Notes under the pieces: model-generated | Seen by the model: only the letters and a program-made list of their open reading frames with translations | What the model was told of the DNA's origin: nothing | Database searches by the model: none | Shown here: positions 34,845 to 44,174 of the stretch, in pieces | Layout: each line of letters begins with the position of its first letter | How positions within the stretch are numbered: the stretch's first letter is position 1 | Made by a program: the position numbers and the translations under genes | Source: CAZJYI01 sp964550025 | GTDB taxonomy: Bacteria > Verrucomicrobiota > Kiritimatiellia > UBA8416 > CAYOBW01 | Assembly: GCA_964550025.1 (NCBI GenBank) | Contig: CAZJYI010000001.1 | Coordinates: 1-64,000, forward strand | Direction of reading: 5' to 3' | Length of the DNA: 64,000 bases

Positions 34845-36299
34845 GTGGCGCGCGCAGTAGCACTACGAGCAATGAAGTTCCTCAGAATCTCGGCAATTGC
34901 AGTGCTGGCCGTTCGGTCGGCAGTGCGTTCGCGTTTTGTCTTGTCCCTGGTTGGCCTACTCGTGCTCGCCGTCGGCGGCCTTCCGTTCGTGCTTAGGGGT
35001 GACGGCACCTTGGAGGGACAGGTACGCGTCCTGTTGCAATACACCCTCGGTCTGGCCTCTGCAATTCTCATGATCGCGACGCTGTGGGCATCCTGCGCCG
35101 CGGTGTCCAGCGAGGTGCGGGACAAGAGCATCCGCCTTATTGCCGTCAAGCCTGTCCCCCGGCACGAGATATGGTTTGGCAAGTGGCTGGGGCTGCTGCT
35201 GCTCAATGGGTTCCTTCTGTCCTGCTGCGGCCTCGCCGTGTATGGCCTTGTACAACGCACCCTCGCCATCTCCGGAGCTTCGGATGAGGCGCGCACGCGG
35301 ATTCGCGGAACGATGCTCGTCGGACGCCGCCGAATCCTGCCACGGGAGGAACCGCTCGACGTGGAAGTTTCGCGGCGATACCGGCGCCTGGCTGCCGAGG
35401 GGGCATTGCCGGAGGAGCATGACAATCACGAGGTCCTCCTCGAGATCCGCCAGGCCGTACTGGGAGAGCGACTCACCGTGAAGGCCGGAGAAGTGCGGAA
35501 GTGGTGGTTCGATATTCCCCGGGACAGGGCATGGAACGCGAACCAAGCCGTCACTCTGCGCTTCAGGTTGTCGACAATGGCGTGGAACCGCCTGTCCATT
35601 GCGGGTGATTGGGTCCTGCATACTTCTTCCGGTGAAGAGCTCTGCCGCGTCCCGGTTGCGGACTGTTTCGGCGGACCCTATCAGTTTCGCCTCCCGGCGG
35701 CTCCGCAGGGGCATGCCGATGATGCGTCTGAGTCACGTCGCGGCGACATCGCGGTCGTCGCACAGTTCGAGAATGCGGCAGCCGGCGCTTCTCATACCGC
35801 GCTCTTCGACTCCACCGGCCCGGTTGAGATACTGTTACACGAAACGGGATTCGTTCCGAATCTCATGAGAGCACTTGTGGTTGTCTTGTGCAAGATAGCG
35901 CTGGTTGCGGCAGTTGGTCTGACGATGGGTTCCGTATTCTCTTCGCCCGTTGCCGTGTTCGCTACCTGCTCACTGGGGGTGATGGTATGGGCAAGCCAGT
36001 ATTTCGTGATGGCATCTTCCCCCGAGTTCACCGTTCAAGAGCACCATCACCATGGAGAACCCACTACTCCGGGTCATATTGCGGTTGCCGGGCAATACAT
36101 GGCAAAAGGGCTCAGTGTACTGGCAACGCCGGCCACCCGTTTTGATCCTATCAAGCACCTTGCCGACGGAATCCTGGTCTCCGGGCGGCACGTGGCTGCC
36201 GCTGCGGGAATACTGGTATTCGTGTACCCGGCGGTTCTAATGGCCTGTAGCGGCTACGTGCTGAAGCGACGCGAATTGGCAGGAGTTCGGTCGACATGA
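34845..36299 (+). CDS. ABC-2-type transporter permease
   Basis: 484 residues from a GTG abutting the ATPase stop; an ATG at 34872 is possible. Membrane segments are at ~25-45, ~65-85 and ~115-140. A large extracytoplasmic region (~145-335) follows, then three or four helices to the end (~340-475). One cluster near ~385-400 reads QEHHHHGEP, a histidine-rich loop that might bind metal. The last four bases overlap the start of the next gene, so the three genes form an operon. Substrate unknown. Confidence 0.82.
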   Translation: MARAVALRAMKFLRISAIAVLAVRSAVRSRFVLSLVGLLVLAVGGLPFVLRGDGTLEGQVRVLLQYTLGLASAILMIATLWASCAAVSSEVRDKSIRLIAVKPVPRHEIWFGKWLGLLLLNGFLLSCCGLAVYGLVQRTLAISGASDEARTRIRGTMLVGRRRILPREEPLDVEVSRRYRRLAAEGALPEEHDNHEVLLEIRQAVLGERLTVKAGEVRKWWFDIPRDRAWNANQAVTLRFRLSTMAWNRLSIAGDWVLHTSSGEELCRVPVADCFGGPYQFRLPAAPQGHADDASESRRGDIAVVAQFENAAAGASHTALFDSTGPVEILLHETGFVPNLMRALVVVLCKIALVAAVGLTMGSVFSSPVAVFATCSLGVMVWASQYFVMASSPEFTVQEHHHHGEPTTPGHIAVAGQYMAKGLSVLATPATRFDPIKHLADGILVSGRHVAAAAGILVFVYPAVLMACSGYVLKRRELAGVRST

Positions 36300-37387
36300 A
36301 CGCAACGACCCGCAAGGGCACAGCCTTAGCCCTTCTGGGAGCGACGGCCGTCTGCCTCGCCATGGCCGGTTTCTCCAACCGACGGCTCGTTGCCCTGAGG
36401 GACAGGCACGGCATTGACTCTGGGGCGGCGCTGGAAAACGCGCCTCCTCTCATGGTATTCACGACCGTTGTGCTCGGGGGGCTTCGGGGGGCCATTGCCG
36501 ACGTACTGTGGCTGCGGGTGTCTTATCTCCAGGACAGGGGACAGTACGTCGAGCTGGTTCAACTGACCGACTGGATTACCAAACTGGAGCCGCGCTGCGG
36601 CGAAATCTGGGGATTCCACGCCTGGAACCTGGCCTACAACATCGGCGTCATGTTCGGTTCGTCGGAGGACCGATGGCGCTGGGTAGAGCACGGTATTCGC
36701 CTTCTGAGGGACCAGGGCCTGCACTACAACCCCCGCGACGCCACGCTGTGTTGGGAGCTTGGGTGGCTCTACCAGCACAAGATCGGGACTCCGTCGGATT
36801 CCGCCCACCTCTACTACAAGCGCAAGCTGGCAGGGGCGGTTTCCGGCATTCTCACAGACGGCAGGTTGCCCGCAACGCCATCCGCGGATGCCGTTCGGCA
36901 TATCGAGGACACGCTGCGCATGGACGCAGCTTTCATGCGGGAGGTAGATGAGCGACACGGCCCCCTCGATTGGCGGCTCCCGAAGAGCCACGCCGTCTAC
37001 TGGGCGGAAAAGGGGCGTCTAACGGCGCGAGGGCATGATCTGGCGGCATGCGACCGGATGGTGTTTCAGTCGCTGGCCGCGCTTTTCGGACAAGGAAAGC
37101 TGGAATATGATCGCGACTCAGAGACGTATCTATTGGGACCGGACATAGCGTTGCTTCCGAAAGTTATCGACGCGTACGAACGCGCTATCGAGAAACACGG
37201 ACAGAAAGGCATGCGAACAGGGTACGCCGGCTTTCTGAGGCGAGCTGTGCTGTTGCTTGAGCACGAGGAGCACGGACAGGAAGCTAGAGATCTGTTCAAG
37301 CGCCTGCAGCGCCTGTTCCCGGCGGCCGACACGGAAGCGGGGTATGATGCGTTCTTGTCCCGGCAGTGCCACGGGCATACGCATTGA
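36296..37387 (+). CDS. TPR-like membrane-anchored protein of an ABC exporter operon
   Basis: 363 residues, start overlapping the permease stop. A membrane or signal helix lies at ~9-26 (TALALLGATAVCLAMAGF). The rest is helical, with TPR-like spacing (WITKLEPRCGEIWGFHAWNL, YNPRDATLCWELGWLYQHK). It is a conserved type of protein found beside ABC-2 exporters in the PVC group as far as I recall. Probably a periplasmic assembly factor. GGGACAGGCAC at 36399-36409 encodes RDRHG near residue 38, and a truncated copy lies at 36537. Confidence 0.7.
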   Translation: MNATTRKGTALALLGATAVCLAMAGFSNRRLVALRDRHGIDSGAALENAPPLMVFTTVVLGGLRGAIADVLWLRVSYLQDRGQYVELVQLTDWITKLEPRCGEIWGFHAWNLAYNIGVMFGSSEDRWRWVEHGIRLLRDQGLHYNPRDATLCWELGWLYQHKIGTPSDSAHLYYKRKLAGAVSGILTDGRLPATPSADAVRHIEDTLRMDAAFMREVDERHGPLDWRLPKSHAVYWAEKGRLTARGHDLAACDRMVFQSLAALFGQGKLEYDRDSETYLLGPDIALLPKVIDAYERAIEKHGQKGMRTGYAGFLRRAVLLLEHEEHGQEARDLFKRLQRLFPAADTEAGYDAFLSRQCHGHTH

Positions 37388-37462
37388 GTTTGGGGTTTCG
37401 AACGGTTCACGAACAGGCACAGCGGCTCGGTAGAGCGCACGGGCAGGGCCGCAACGCGAAGA

Positions 37463-37500
37463 GGGACAGGCACGGAACGCGCAAAGAGAGGGACAGGCAC
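37463..37500 (+). repeat. Dispersed GGGACAGGCAC repeat, two intergenic copies
   Basis: Copies at 37463-37473 and 37490-37500, 27 bases apart, ending six bases before the apbE start codon, so they may lie in its leader and act near its ribosome site. Confidence 0.8.
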
Positions 37501-37505
37501 CAGAC

Positions 37506-38591
37506 ATGACAAACGGCTCGAAAACGATGTGCCATCTGTTGACGGCGGCCCTGGTTATCTTCGCATTGCCGGGTTGCCGGGTTGAGCGACGCCCGGTTAG
37601 CGAAATGTGGGAACCCATGGGAACCTATGCCACGGTCAGTGTGCCGGCGGCCGAAAAGGCCGTGCTTTCCGTCTGCGCGGGGGAAGCGAAGTCCGTCTTC
37701 TCCGAACTTGAGAGGACGCTCAGCGTTTACAACCCTCACAGCGAAGTATCCCGTCTCAACACCGCGGCCGGGCAGTCTCCGGTCAGTGTATCCGGGCATA
37801 CCAGGCGGATGCTGCAGCTTTCCAGGCACTACGGAGAGCTCAGCGGGGGCGCGTTCGACGTCACCGTTTCTCCTCTGATCCAGCTCTGGGGCTTTAGCGG
37901 GGGACAGGCACCGGTCAAACGGCATCCCCCCGAGGTCGTTGCCGAAGCGCTGGGCAAGACGGGGTATCATCACCTGGTGATTTCTGGGGAAACCGCGTTT
38001 CTTGACACGACCGGCATGAGCGTGGACCTGGGGGGTATTGCAAAGGGCTACGCCGTGGACGTTTGCTTCGAGCGGCTTCTGCTGAAGAAGATTCCGAACG
38101 TAATGGTCAATCTCGGTGGCAATCTGCGCTGCAACGGGGTTGCCCGGGAGGGGCGGCCGTGGAATATCGGTGTCCAGAATCCGTTCGTGGAAGGTGAGAT
38201 TGTGGGAACGATCGGTCTCACCGGGGGAAGGGCCGTTGCTACGTCGGGCAACTATGAGCGTTTTGTCGTGATTGACGGCAAGCGCTACGCGCATATTATC
38301 GACCCGCGGTCAGGTTACCCCGTGGAGGGAATGGCCGGGGTGACGGTCATCAGCGAGAAGGCGGTCGAGGCGGATGCCCTGTCCACGGCGCTGTACGTGG
38401 CGGGCGTCGGCAATGCGGCGGGAATACTGGGCAAGGCTCCGGCGAGCCACGCTCTCCTGATTCCCGACGAGCAGCCGATTCGGATCCTCGTGAGCCCGGG
38501 TTTCCGCCGCTACTTCAGTCCCACTCCGGAGTACGCGGATCGCGTTGCCGGGCTTCCGCCGTCGCCCGGACCGTCCGAACAGGCCGATTGA
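37506..38591 (+). CDS. apbE: FAD:protein FMN transferase (ApbE-like lipoprotein)
   Basis: 361 residues. The signal segment MCHLLTAALVIFALPGC carries a lipobox, so it is a periplasmic lipoprotein. Conserved family blocks appear in order: MGTYATVSV, the FAD site GGAFDVTVSPL and LWGFS, SVDLGGIAKGYAVD, NLGGNLRCNG, and YAHIIDPRSGYPV with the Mg-binding threonine region near TVISEKAVEADALSTALYV. It attaches FMN covalently to threonines of exported redox proteins. No obvious flavinylation target was seen in this window. A GGGGACAGGCAC copy (37900-37911) encodes GGQAP. Confidence 0.93.
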   Translation: MTNGSKTMCHLLTAALVIFALPGCRVERRPVSEMWEPMGTYATVSVPAAEKAVLSVCAGEAKSVFSELERTLSVYNPHSEVSRLNTAAGQSPVSVSGHTRRMLQLSRHYGELSGGAFDVTVSPLIQLWGFSGGQAPVKRHPPEVVAEALGKTGYHHLVISGETAFLDTTGMSVDLGGIAKGYAVDVCFERLLLKKIPNVMVNLGGNLRCNGVAREGRPWNIGVQNPFVEGEIVGTIGLTGGRAVATSGNYERFVVIDGKRYAHIIDPRSGYPVEGMAGVTVISEKAVEADALSTALYVAGVGNAAGILGKAPASHALLIPDEQPIRILVSPGFRRYFSPTPEYADRVAGLPPSPGPSEQAD

Positions 38592-38723
38592 CTGCGCTTT
38601 TTGCCTATGGAAATGCATCCGGATCGCGTATACTGTCAATATGTGTTCTCGCCGGGCACGTGAGTGTTCTCCGGCTGAAGTCTGCCGCATGTCGGCAGTA
38701 GTGCTTGACCAGGGAGGCAATGA

Positions 38724-41700
38724 ATGAAGGCCGTTTTGCGCGCGGCAGTCCTTTGGCCGTTGGTAGCGGGTATCGCTGTTCTCGCTACAGGTGGAAATGC
38801 CACCGCCCATCAGGTCATCGTGTCCAATCAGTTTGGCGAGTGCCATCTCATCGGCAGCGGGCAGTTCGTGTTCTCCAAGCACGGCGTGGACAGCGCGTTC
38901 GCCGACCCGCGGGATCTGAGGCTTGCGGATATCGACAAAGACGGTCATGTGGATATCGTGGGTGTTGCTACGGATGACGGTCTCGTTGCATGGTGGGCCA
39001 ACACGGAAGGGACAGGCACGAACTGGACGCGGCACACTGTCGACACGGGCGTCGGACGACCGTTCGGGATTGACGTGGCGGATGTCGACGACGACGGTTT
39101 CCTTGACATTCTCGCCGCCGCCTACGACGACGACCGCATTTACTGGTGGGAGAACACGGACGGCACGGGCACCAACTGGACGGAGCACCTGATCGCCGGC
39201 AATCTCAATAGCGCGACGGATGTCGTGACATCGGACATTGACGGGGACGGGGACACCGACGTCGTAGGCACGGGCCCGGTGGCCAACCGCGTGCTGTGGT
39301 GGGAGAATGTCGGAGGCGACGGCACCAACTGGCTTCAGCATGTCGTGGACAGCAGCATCGCCGGACCGACAGACCTGGAAGTAGCCGACGTGGATCGTGA
39401 CGGCGATGTCGACATCTTGTGCGCGGCCGACGATCTCATCAGCAGCAATGACCGGATCCTGTGGTGGGAAAACGCCGACGGGGCCGGCTCAAACTGGATT
39501 GAGCACGTTGTCGACGCCGCTTTCTCGGGAGCCGCGGCCATCGACGCCGCTGACTGCGACAACGACGGGGACCTGGACATCGTGGGCGGAACGGTAGCCA
39601 TCAACGGCACGGCGCCCGATATCAAGTGGTGGGAGAACCTGGATGGCGCGGGGGGCAGTTGGACCGCGCACAGCGTGGGTGACGGCTATTTCAGCCGGGT
39701 TTACGACGTTGCCGCGGCCGATCTCGACCGTGATGGCGACACGGATATCCTCGGCGTAGCGCGCGAGGACAACGACGTGTCCTGGTGGGAGAACCAAAAC
39801 GGGCGCGGGACGCTGTGGCGGGAATACGCCATCACAACCTATTTCGACGGTGCGGGAGCCGTTGCGGCGGCCGATATTGACGGGGACGGCGAAACCGATG
39901 TGGCCGTTGCGGCAACCGACGGGAATGCCGTTGCGTGGTGGGAGAACGGTCTACAGGGGCGCGTTGTGTTTGCCCCGCCCGCCGATACGAACGAGATCCC
40001 CGAATCGTCATTCGCCCGATGTTTCGTGACGAACACGCCTTACGCCCACGGAACGACGCAATACGTCTGCGTCGGCTGGACGGGGACAGGTAGCGTCCCG
40101 CCAGTCGGCACGTCACCAGTCATCGGGTCTTTTGAACTGACCGGCGATGCCGTCATCACCTGGAACTGGAAGACACAGTGCTGGCTGAATGTCGCCGTCC
40201 AGTCCAACGGGTGGGTAAACGCGACCAATGGATGGCATGACAAGGGCACCGAGGTATCTCTGGAAGCAACGCCTGCCGATCTGCATGCGTTCGACAGGTG
40301 GACCGGTGACGTGCCGGCCGGCAGTGCTACGAACAACCCGCTCGTGCTCACCATGGACCAAACCAGGTCCGTGACAGCGGTTTTCCGTGCCGTCGACCAC
40401 GTCATCACGCCGAGCGCGGGGCCGAACGGCACAATCTCGCCCACGGGCCTCGTCGGGGTCGTGACGGGCAGAAGCGCGGTGTTCCACATGATTCCCGACG
40501 TCCACTATCACGTCGAGGACATCCTGATCGACGGGCTGTCGGTGGGCGCGTCGAACACGTACGCGTTCACCAACATCACGAACGACCATACGATTCACGT
40601 CGTTTTCGCCCTGGACAGATACACGTTCACCGTTACCAACGCGGCTGTCGGCGTGTGCCGTCTGGCCACGAATCTCAGTGTCGCGTTCTCCGGGCATCGG
40701 CTGACCGCCCCCATCGATGCGCCGTCTTCACTGCGTGTGGGGGACATCGATTCGGACGGCGATACCGATCTGGTCGCCATAGCCTTCGCCACCAATGCCG
40801 CGCGGGGAGAGCTTGCGTGGTGGGAGAACGATGGTCCGTATACGACCAATTGGGCGCGCCATGCCATCTGGACCAACGCCGCGGACGCGGACCTTGTGCA
40901 AACGGCCGACATCGACCTGGATTCCGACCCGGACATTTTCCTCGTGGCCTCCAACGAGCTGCACTTGCTTCGCAACGCCCTGGGACCTGCCACCAACTGG
41001 CTGGACAGCCTCGTAACGACGAACTACCCACACATTCAGGACCTGGTCGTCGCCGACATAGACGGCAACATCACTCAGGACCTCGTGGCTGTCGCCGCTC
41101 CGGGCGCCGTCGTCTGGTGGGAGAACGTGGACGGCGCGGGCGGCACGTGGTTTGCCCGAGAGATTGTGACCAATTTCGATGGCGCGGCTGCCGTTCAGAC
41201 CGCCGACGTCGACGGGGACGGGTACACCGACATCGTGGGCGCGTCCACGTCAAGGAGTGCGATCGCCTGGTGGCGCAACACGGCCGGCGACGGCAGCCGG
41301 TGGGAGCAGCACGGCGTCACAACGGACACCAACGGCGTGTCCCTGGTGAGGGCTGCTGATTTCGACAGCGACGGTGACACGGACCTCTATGGCGTGGTGG
41401 ACCTCAGGGATGAGATCGCCTGGTGGGAGAATCTGAACGTTGACGGTACGGCGTGGAAGAAGCATGTAATTTCGGACTCGGCGCTCATAGTCACGGACAC
41501 CGAGGTCATGGACGTCAACAACGACGGGAATCCCGACATCATCGCGCCGGTGGCGGGATTTGCAGCCATGGATTGGTGGCAGAACCCCGGAGACACCGGT
41601 TCGCAGTGGGGCAGGCATTCGATCACCAACGTCGTGCCCGGCCCGATATCCATCGCCGCCGCGGATCTCAACAAGGACGGGAAGCAGGACTTCGCCGCTG

Positions 41701-42782
41701 CGCATTCGGTCAGGGGATACCTTTCCTGGTGGGAGAAGACCTCCGGTGACGACGTGCTTTTCTTCCCGACGGAAGACGCAACGAACGTAGTCTACCAACC
41801 GCTCGTCTATTGTCTCCTGACGGCCTCCGTAGTCCCGAACGGGAAGAGTCAGACGAAGTGTGTCGGATGGGAGGGAACCGGGAGTGTTCCCGATTCCGGG
41901 GATGGGACCTTCATCGGCCCCTTCGAGCTCGACGCGGACAGTTCAGTTTCCTGGAGGTGGGTGGCAAGGCACTGGATCGACGTGCAGAGTTCCTCGAACG
42001 GGGTCTCAACCGTCCCCAGCGACTGGTACCAGGAGGGCACAACGCTGGTGGTCCATGCCGTCGCGGACGGCGGGTACACATTCGCGGGGTGGCAAGGCGT
42101 CGCGGCAACGCAGGCATTGGACAATCCCGTTTCCCTGCGGGTCGAAAAGCCCGAGAGCCTGTTTTGCACTTTTGTGGCCGGCGACCACCTGATCGTGGCC
42201 AACGCGGAGGCGGGTGGAGCGATATGGCCCGACGGGAACATCGGCATCAACGCCGGAAGCAACCAGGTGTTCACGTTCGCCGCGGATCCGGGAACCGTCG
42301 TGGCGGACGTCGTGGTGGACGGCGCATCAATCGGGCCGCGCCCGTCGTACACGTTCTTCTCCGTAATGTCGAATCACTCGATCAGGGTACGCTTCGAAGT
42401 GGAAACCGCCTTGACGGACACCGACGGCGACGGCCTGCCGAACGTTGAGGAACGGGCGCTGGGAACCGACATCTTTGTGCAGGACACGGATGGCGACGGC
42501 TTCGGCGACTACCAGGAAGCCGTTGCGGGTACCTCCGGCACGAATGCGGCCAGTTTCTTCAGCGTGCTGGTCGACTGCCCCCCGGACGGCAGCGCGGTTG
42601 TATCGTGGCAGACGGCAACGGGCCGCGTCTACGATCTCTGGTGGCGCTCCAGCCTCGTGACCGGTTTCTGGCAGCAGGTGGGTGGCCAGACGGACCTCCC
42701 GGGAAGCGGCGCGCTACGCAGCTACACCAATGCGCTGCCCGAGGCGAAAGCGTTCTTCCGTCCCAGCGTGGAGAGACCGTAA
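38724..42782 (+). CDS. Secreted FG-GAP/VCBS protein with two seven-repeat propellers
   Basis: 1,352 residues with an AGGGAGG ribosome site and a signal peptide (~1-28). Repeats of D-x-D-x-DG-D followed by WWEN..G.G.NW recur seven times (~50-410), forming one FG-GAP propeller. A beta-rich InlB-B-repeat-like module (~415-640) with GTEVSLEATPADLHAFDRWTG follows. Seven more repeats (~670-1020) form a second propeller, followed by a second such module. Thrombospondin-3-like calcium repeats (TDTDGDGLPNVEE, QDTDGDGFGDYQE) are at ~1230-1265, then a C-terminal beta-sandwich. A calcium-stabilised surface or secreted adhesin or binding protein is likely. Copies of the dispersed repeat lie at 39009 and 40082. 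Confidence 0.9.
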   Translation: MKAVLRAAVLWPLVAGIAVLATGGNATAHQVIVSNQFGECHLIGSGQFVFSKHGVDSAFADPRDLRLADIDKDGHVDIVGVATDDGLVAWWANTEGTGTNWTRHTVDTGVGRPFGIDVADVDDDGFLDILAAAYDDDRIYWWENTDGTGTNWTEHLIAGNLNSATDVVTSDIDGDGDTDVVGTGPVANRVLWWENVGGDGTNWLQHVVDSSIAGPTDLEVADVDRDGDVDILCAADDLISSNDRILWWENADGAGSNWIEHVVDAAFSGAAAIDAADCDNDGDLDIVGGTVAINGTAPDIKWWENLDGAGGSWTAHSVGDGYFSRVYDVAAADLDRDGDTDILGVAREDNDVSWWENQNGRGTLWREYAITTYFDGAGAVAAADIDGDGETDVAVAATDGNAVAWWENGLQGRVVFAPPADTNEIPESSFARCFVTNTPYAHGTTQYVCVGWTGTGSVPPVGTSPVIGSFELTGDAVITWNWKTQCWLNVAVQSNGWVNATNGWHDKGTEVSLEATPADLHAFDRWTGDVPAGSATNNPLVLTMDQTRSVTAVFRAVDHVITPSAGPNGTISPTGLVGVVTGRSAVFHMIPDVHYHVEDILIDGLSVGASNTYAFTNITNDHTIHVVFALDRYTFTVTNAAVGVCRLATNLSVAFSGHRLTAPIDAPSSLRVGDIDSDGDTDLVAIAFATNAARGELAWWENDGPYTTNWARHAIWTNAADADLVQTADIDLDSDPDIFLVASNELHLLRNALGPATNWLDSLVTTNYPHIQDLVVADIDGNITQDLVAVAAPGAVVWWENVDGAGGTWFAREIVTNFDGAAAVQTADVDGDGYTDIVGASTSRSAIAWWRNTAGDGSRWEQHGVTTDTNGVSLVRAADFDSDGDTDLYGVVDLRDEIAWWENLNVDGTAWKKHVISDSALIVTDTEVMDVNNDGNPDIIAPVAGFAAMDWWQNPGDTGSQWGRHSITNVVPGPISIAAADLNKDGKQDFAAAHSVRGYLSWWEKTSGDDVLFFPTEDATNVVYQPLVYCLLTASVVPNGKSQTKCVGWEGTGSVPDSGDGTFIGPFELDADSSVSWRWVARHWIDVQSSSNGVSTVPSDWYQEGTTLVVHAVADGGYTFAGWQGVAATQALDNPVSLRVEKPESLFCTFVAGDHLIVANAEAGGAIWPDGNIGINAGSNQVFTFAADPGTVVADVVVDGASIGPRPSYTFFSVMSNHSIRVRFEVETALTDTDGDGLPNVEERALGTDIFVQDTDGDGFGDYQEAVAGTSGTNAASFFSVLVDCPPDGSAVVSWQTATGRVYDLWWRSSLVTGFWQQVGGQTDLPGSGALRSYTNALPEAKAFFRPSVERP

Positions 42783-42805
42783 CACTCTTGCAGACCGTCC
42801 CGGGG

Positions 42806-44059
42806 TCAGTGCCGAAAGCTGCGCTGCCCCGTGAAGACCATGGCGACACCGGCTTCGTTGCAGGCTTCGATGCTCTCGTAGTCGCGCAGCGATCCGCCGG
42901 GCTGAACGACGGCGGTGACCCCCTCGCGAATGCCGACATCCACGCCGTCGCGGAACGGGAAGAAGGCGTCGGAGATCATGCAACTGCCGATGAGGCCGCC
43001 CTTCTTATCGGCCACTTCGCGATCGATGTCTTCCCGCGCCGCGTCGTCGTCGAGCATGTTGTAGGGTGTCTCATGCCGTTCCCAGCATAGCCGGTCGGCC
43101 AGCTTGCGGTAGGCCTTGTCGCGCGCAATCTCGGCCACGCCAACGCGGTCCTGCTCGCCGGTGCCGATCCCCACCGTCACGCCGTCCTTGACGTAGATGA
43201 CGGAGTTGCTCGTCACGCCGGCCTCCACCAGCCAGCCAAAGACGAGATCCTCGTATTCCCGGTCCGTAGGCAGCCGGCCGATCTTGTAGGTCTTGTCCTT
43301 GTAGGTCGTTTCGGCGGGCGAAAAGTCTTCACGCGTGCGGGCCTTGGGCACATAGGACCATTGCGCGACGAGCCCCCCGTCGATCAGCGACTTGAAATCG
43401 ACAAACCGCGCACCGGCAAACTCCTGCAGCCGAGCCATGTCTCCGATCCGCATCACGCGCAGGTTCTTCTTGCGGGCAAACAGTTCCATGACGCCCTCCG
43501 CGAATTCCGGCGCCACAACGACTTCGGCATAGTTCCGCACGATCAGTTCCGCGGTCGCGACGTCGACTTCCCGATTGAGGGCGATGGCGCCCCCGAACGC
43601 CGCCAGCCGGTCGGCCATGTTGGCGCGGTCGTAGGCCTGGGACAGGGAATCGCCGACGGCAACGCCGCAGGGGTTGTTGTGCTTCACGACAACGGCGCAC
43701 GGTTTGTGCATGAGATAGCGCAGTATATTGAGTGCGCTGTCGGCGTCGGTGACGTTGATCTTGCCGGGGTGCTTCCCGGACTGCAGCAATTCCATCTCCG
43801 AGGCCAGGTGCCGGCCGGGCTGAATGGCGGTTACCTCGCCAAGGACAAGATTGCCGTTCACGAGTTTGTAGAGAGCGGCTTCCTGGCCGGGATTCTCACC
43901 GTAACGCAGACCCTTTTCGACACCGTCGATCTGCCATGTCGCCTTCTCGTAGAACAACGTCTGCCGGCCTGATTCGCCGTCAAACGTGATTTCCAGCTTG
44001 CGCGGAAAGTGGTCATCCATGATGGTTCGGTATGCCGCCTTGAGATCGGTCGCTGCCAT
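42806..44059 (-). CDS. purH: AICAR formyltransferase, single-domain PurH
   Basis: 417 residues from the ATG at 44059. The catalytic segment VVKHNNPCGVAVG (K-H-x-N-P-C-G) and the late blocks QPGGSLRD and DAFFPFRDGVD identify the transformylase. The sequence starts straight in this domain (LRYGENPGQEAALY at ~55) with no IMP cyclohydrolase domain, which in the usual bifunctional PurH forms the first ~200 residues. It would formylate AICAR with 10-formyl-THF in purine synthesis, with IMP cyclohydrolase encoded elsewhere. A GGAG ribosome site precedes the ATG. Confidence 0.9.
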   Translation of the reverse strand: MAATDLKAAYRTIMDDHFPRKLEITFDGESGRQTLFYEKATWQIDGVEKGLRYGENPGQEAALYKLVNGNLVLGEVTAIQPGRHLASEMELLQSGKHPGKINVTDADSALNILRYLMHKPCAVVVKHNNPCGVAVGDSLSQAYDRANMADRLAAFGGAIALNREVDVATAELIVRNYAEVVVAPEFAEGVMELFARKKNLRVMRIGDMARLQEFAGARFVDFKSLIDGGLVAQWSYVPKARTREDFSPAETTYKDKTYKIGRLPTDREYEDLVFGWLVEAGVTSNSVIYVKDGVTVGIGTGEQDRVGVAEIARDKAYRKLADRLCWERHETPYNMLDDDAAREDIDREVADKKGGLIGSCMISDAFFPFRDGVDVGIREGVTAVVQPGGSLRDYESIEACNEAGVAMVFTGQRSFRH

Positions 44060-44174
44060 GGTTCTCGCTCCTCCGTATTGGGGTCCGGGCGAACGGTAGC
44101 AGAAGAAGGGGGAGGGATCAACGCCCAACGACCAACAGTCCAACAGTCGCCGTCCAACAAACCGGTAGACAACA

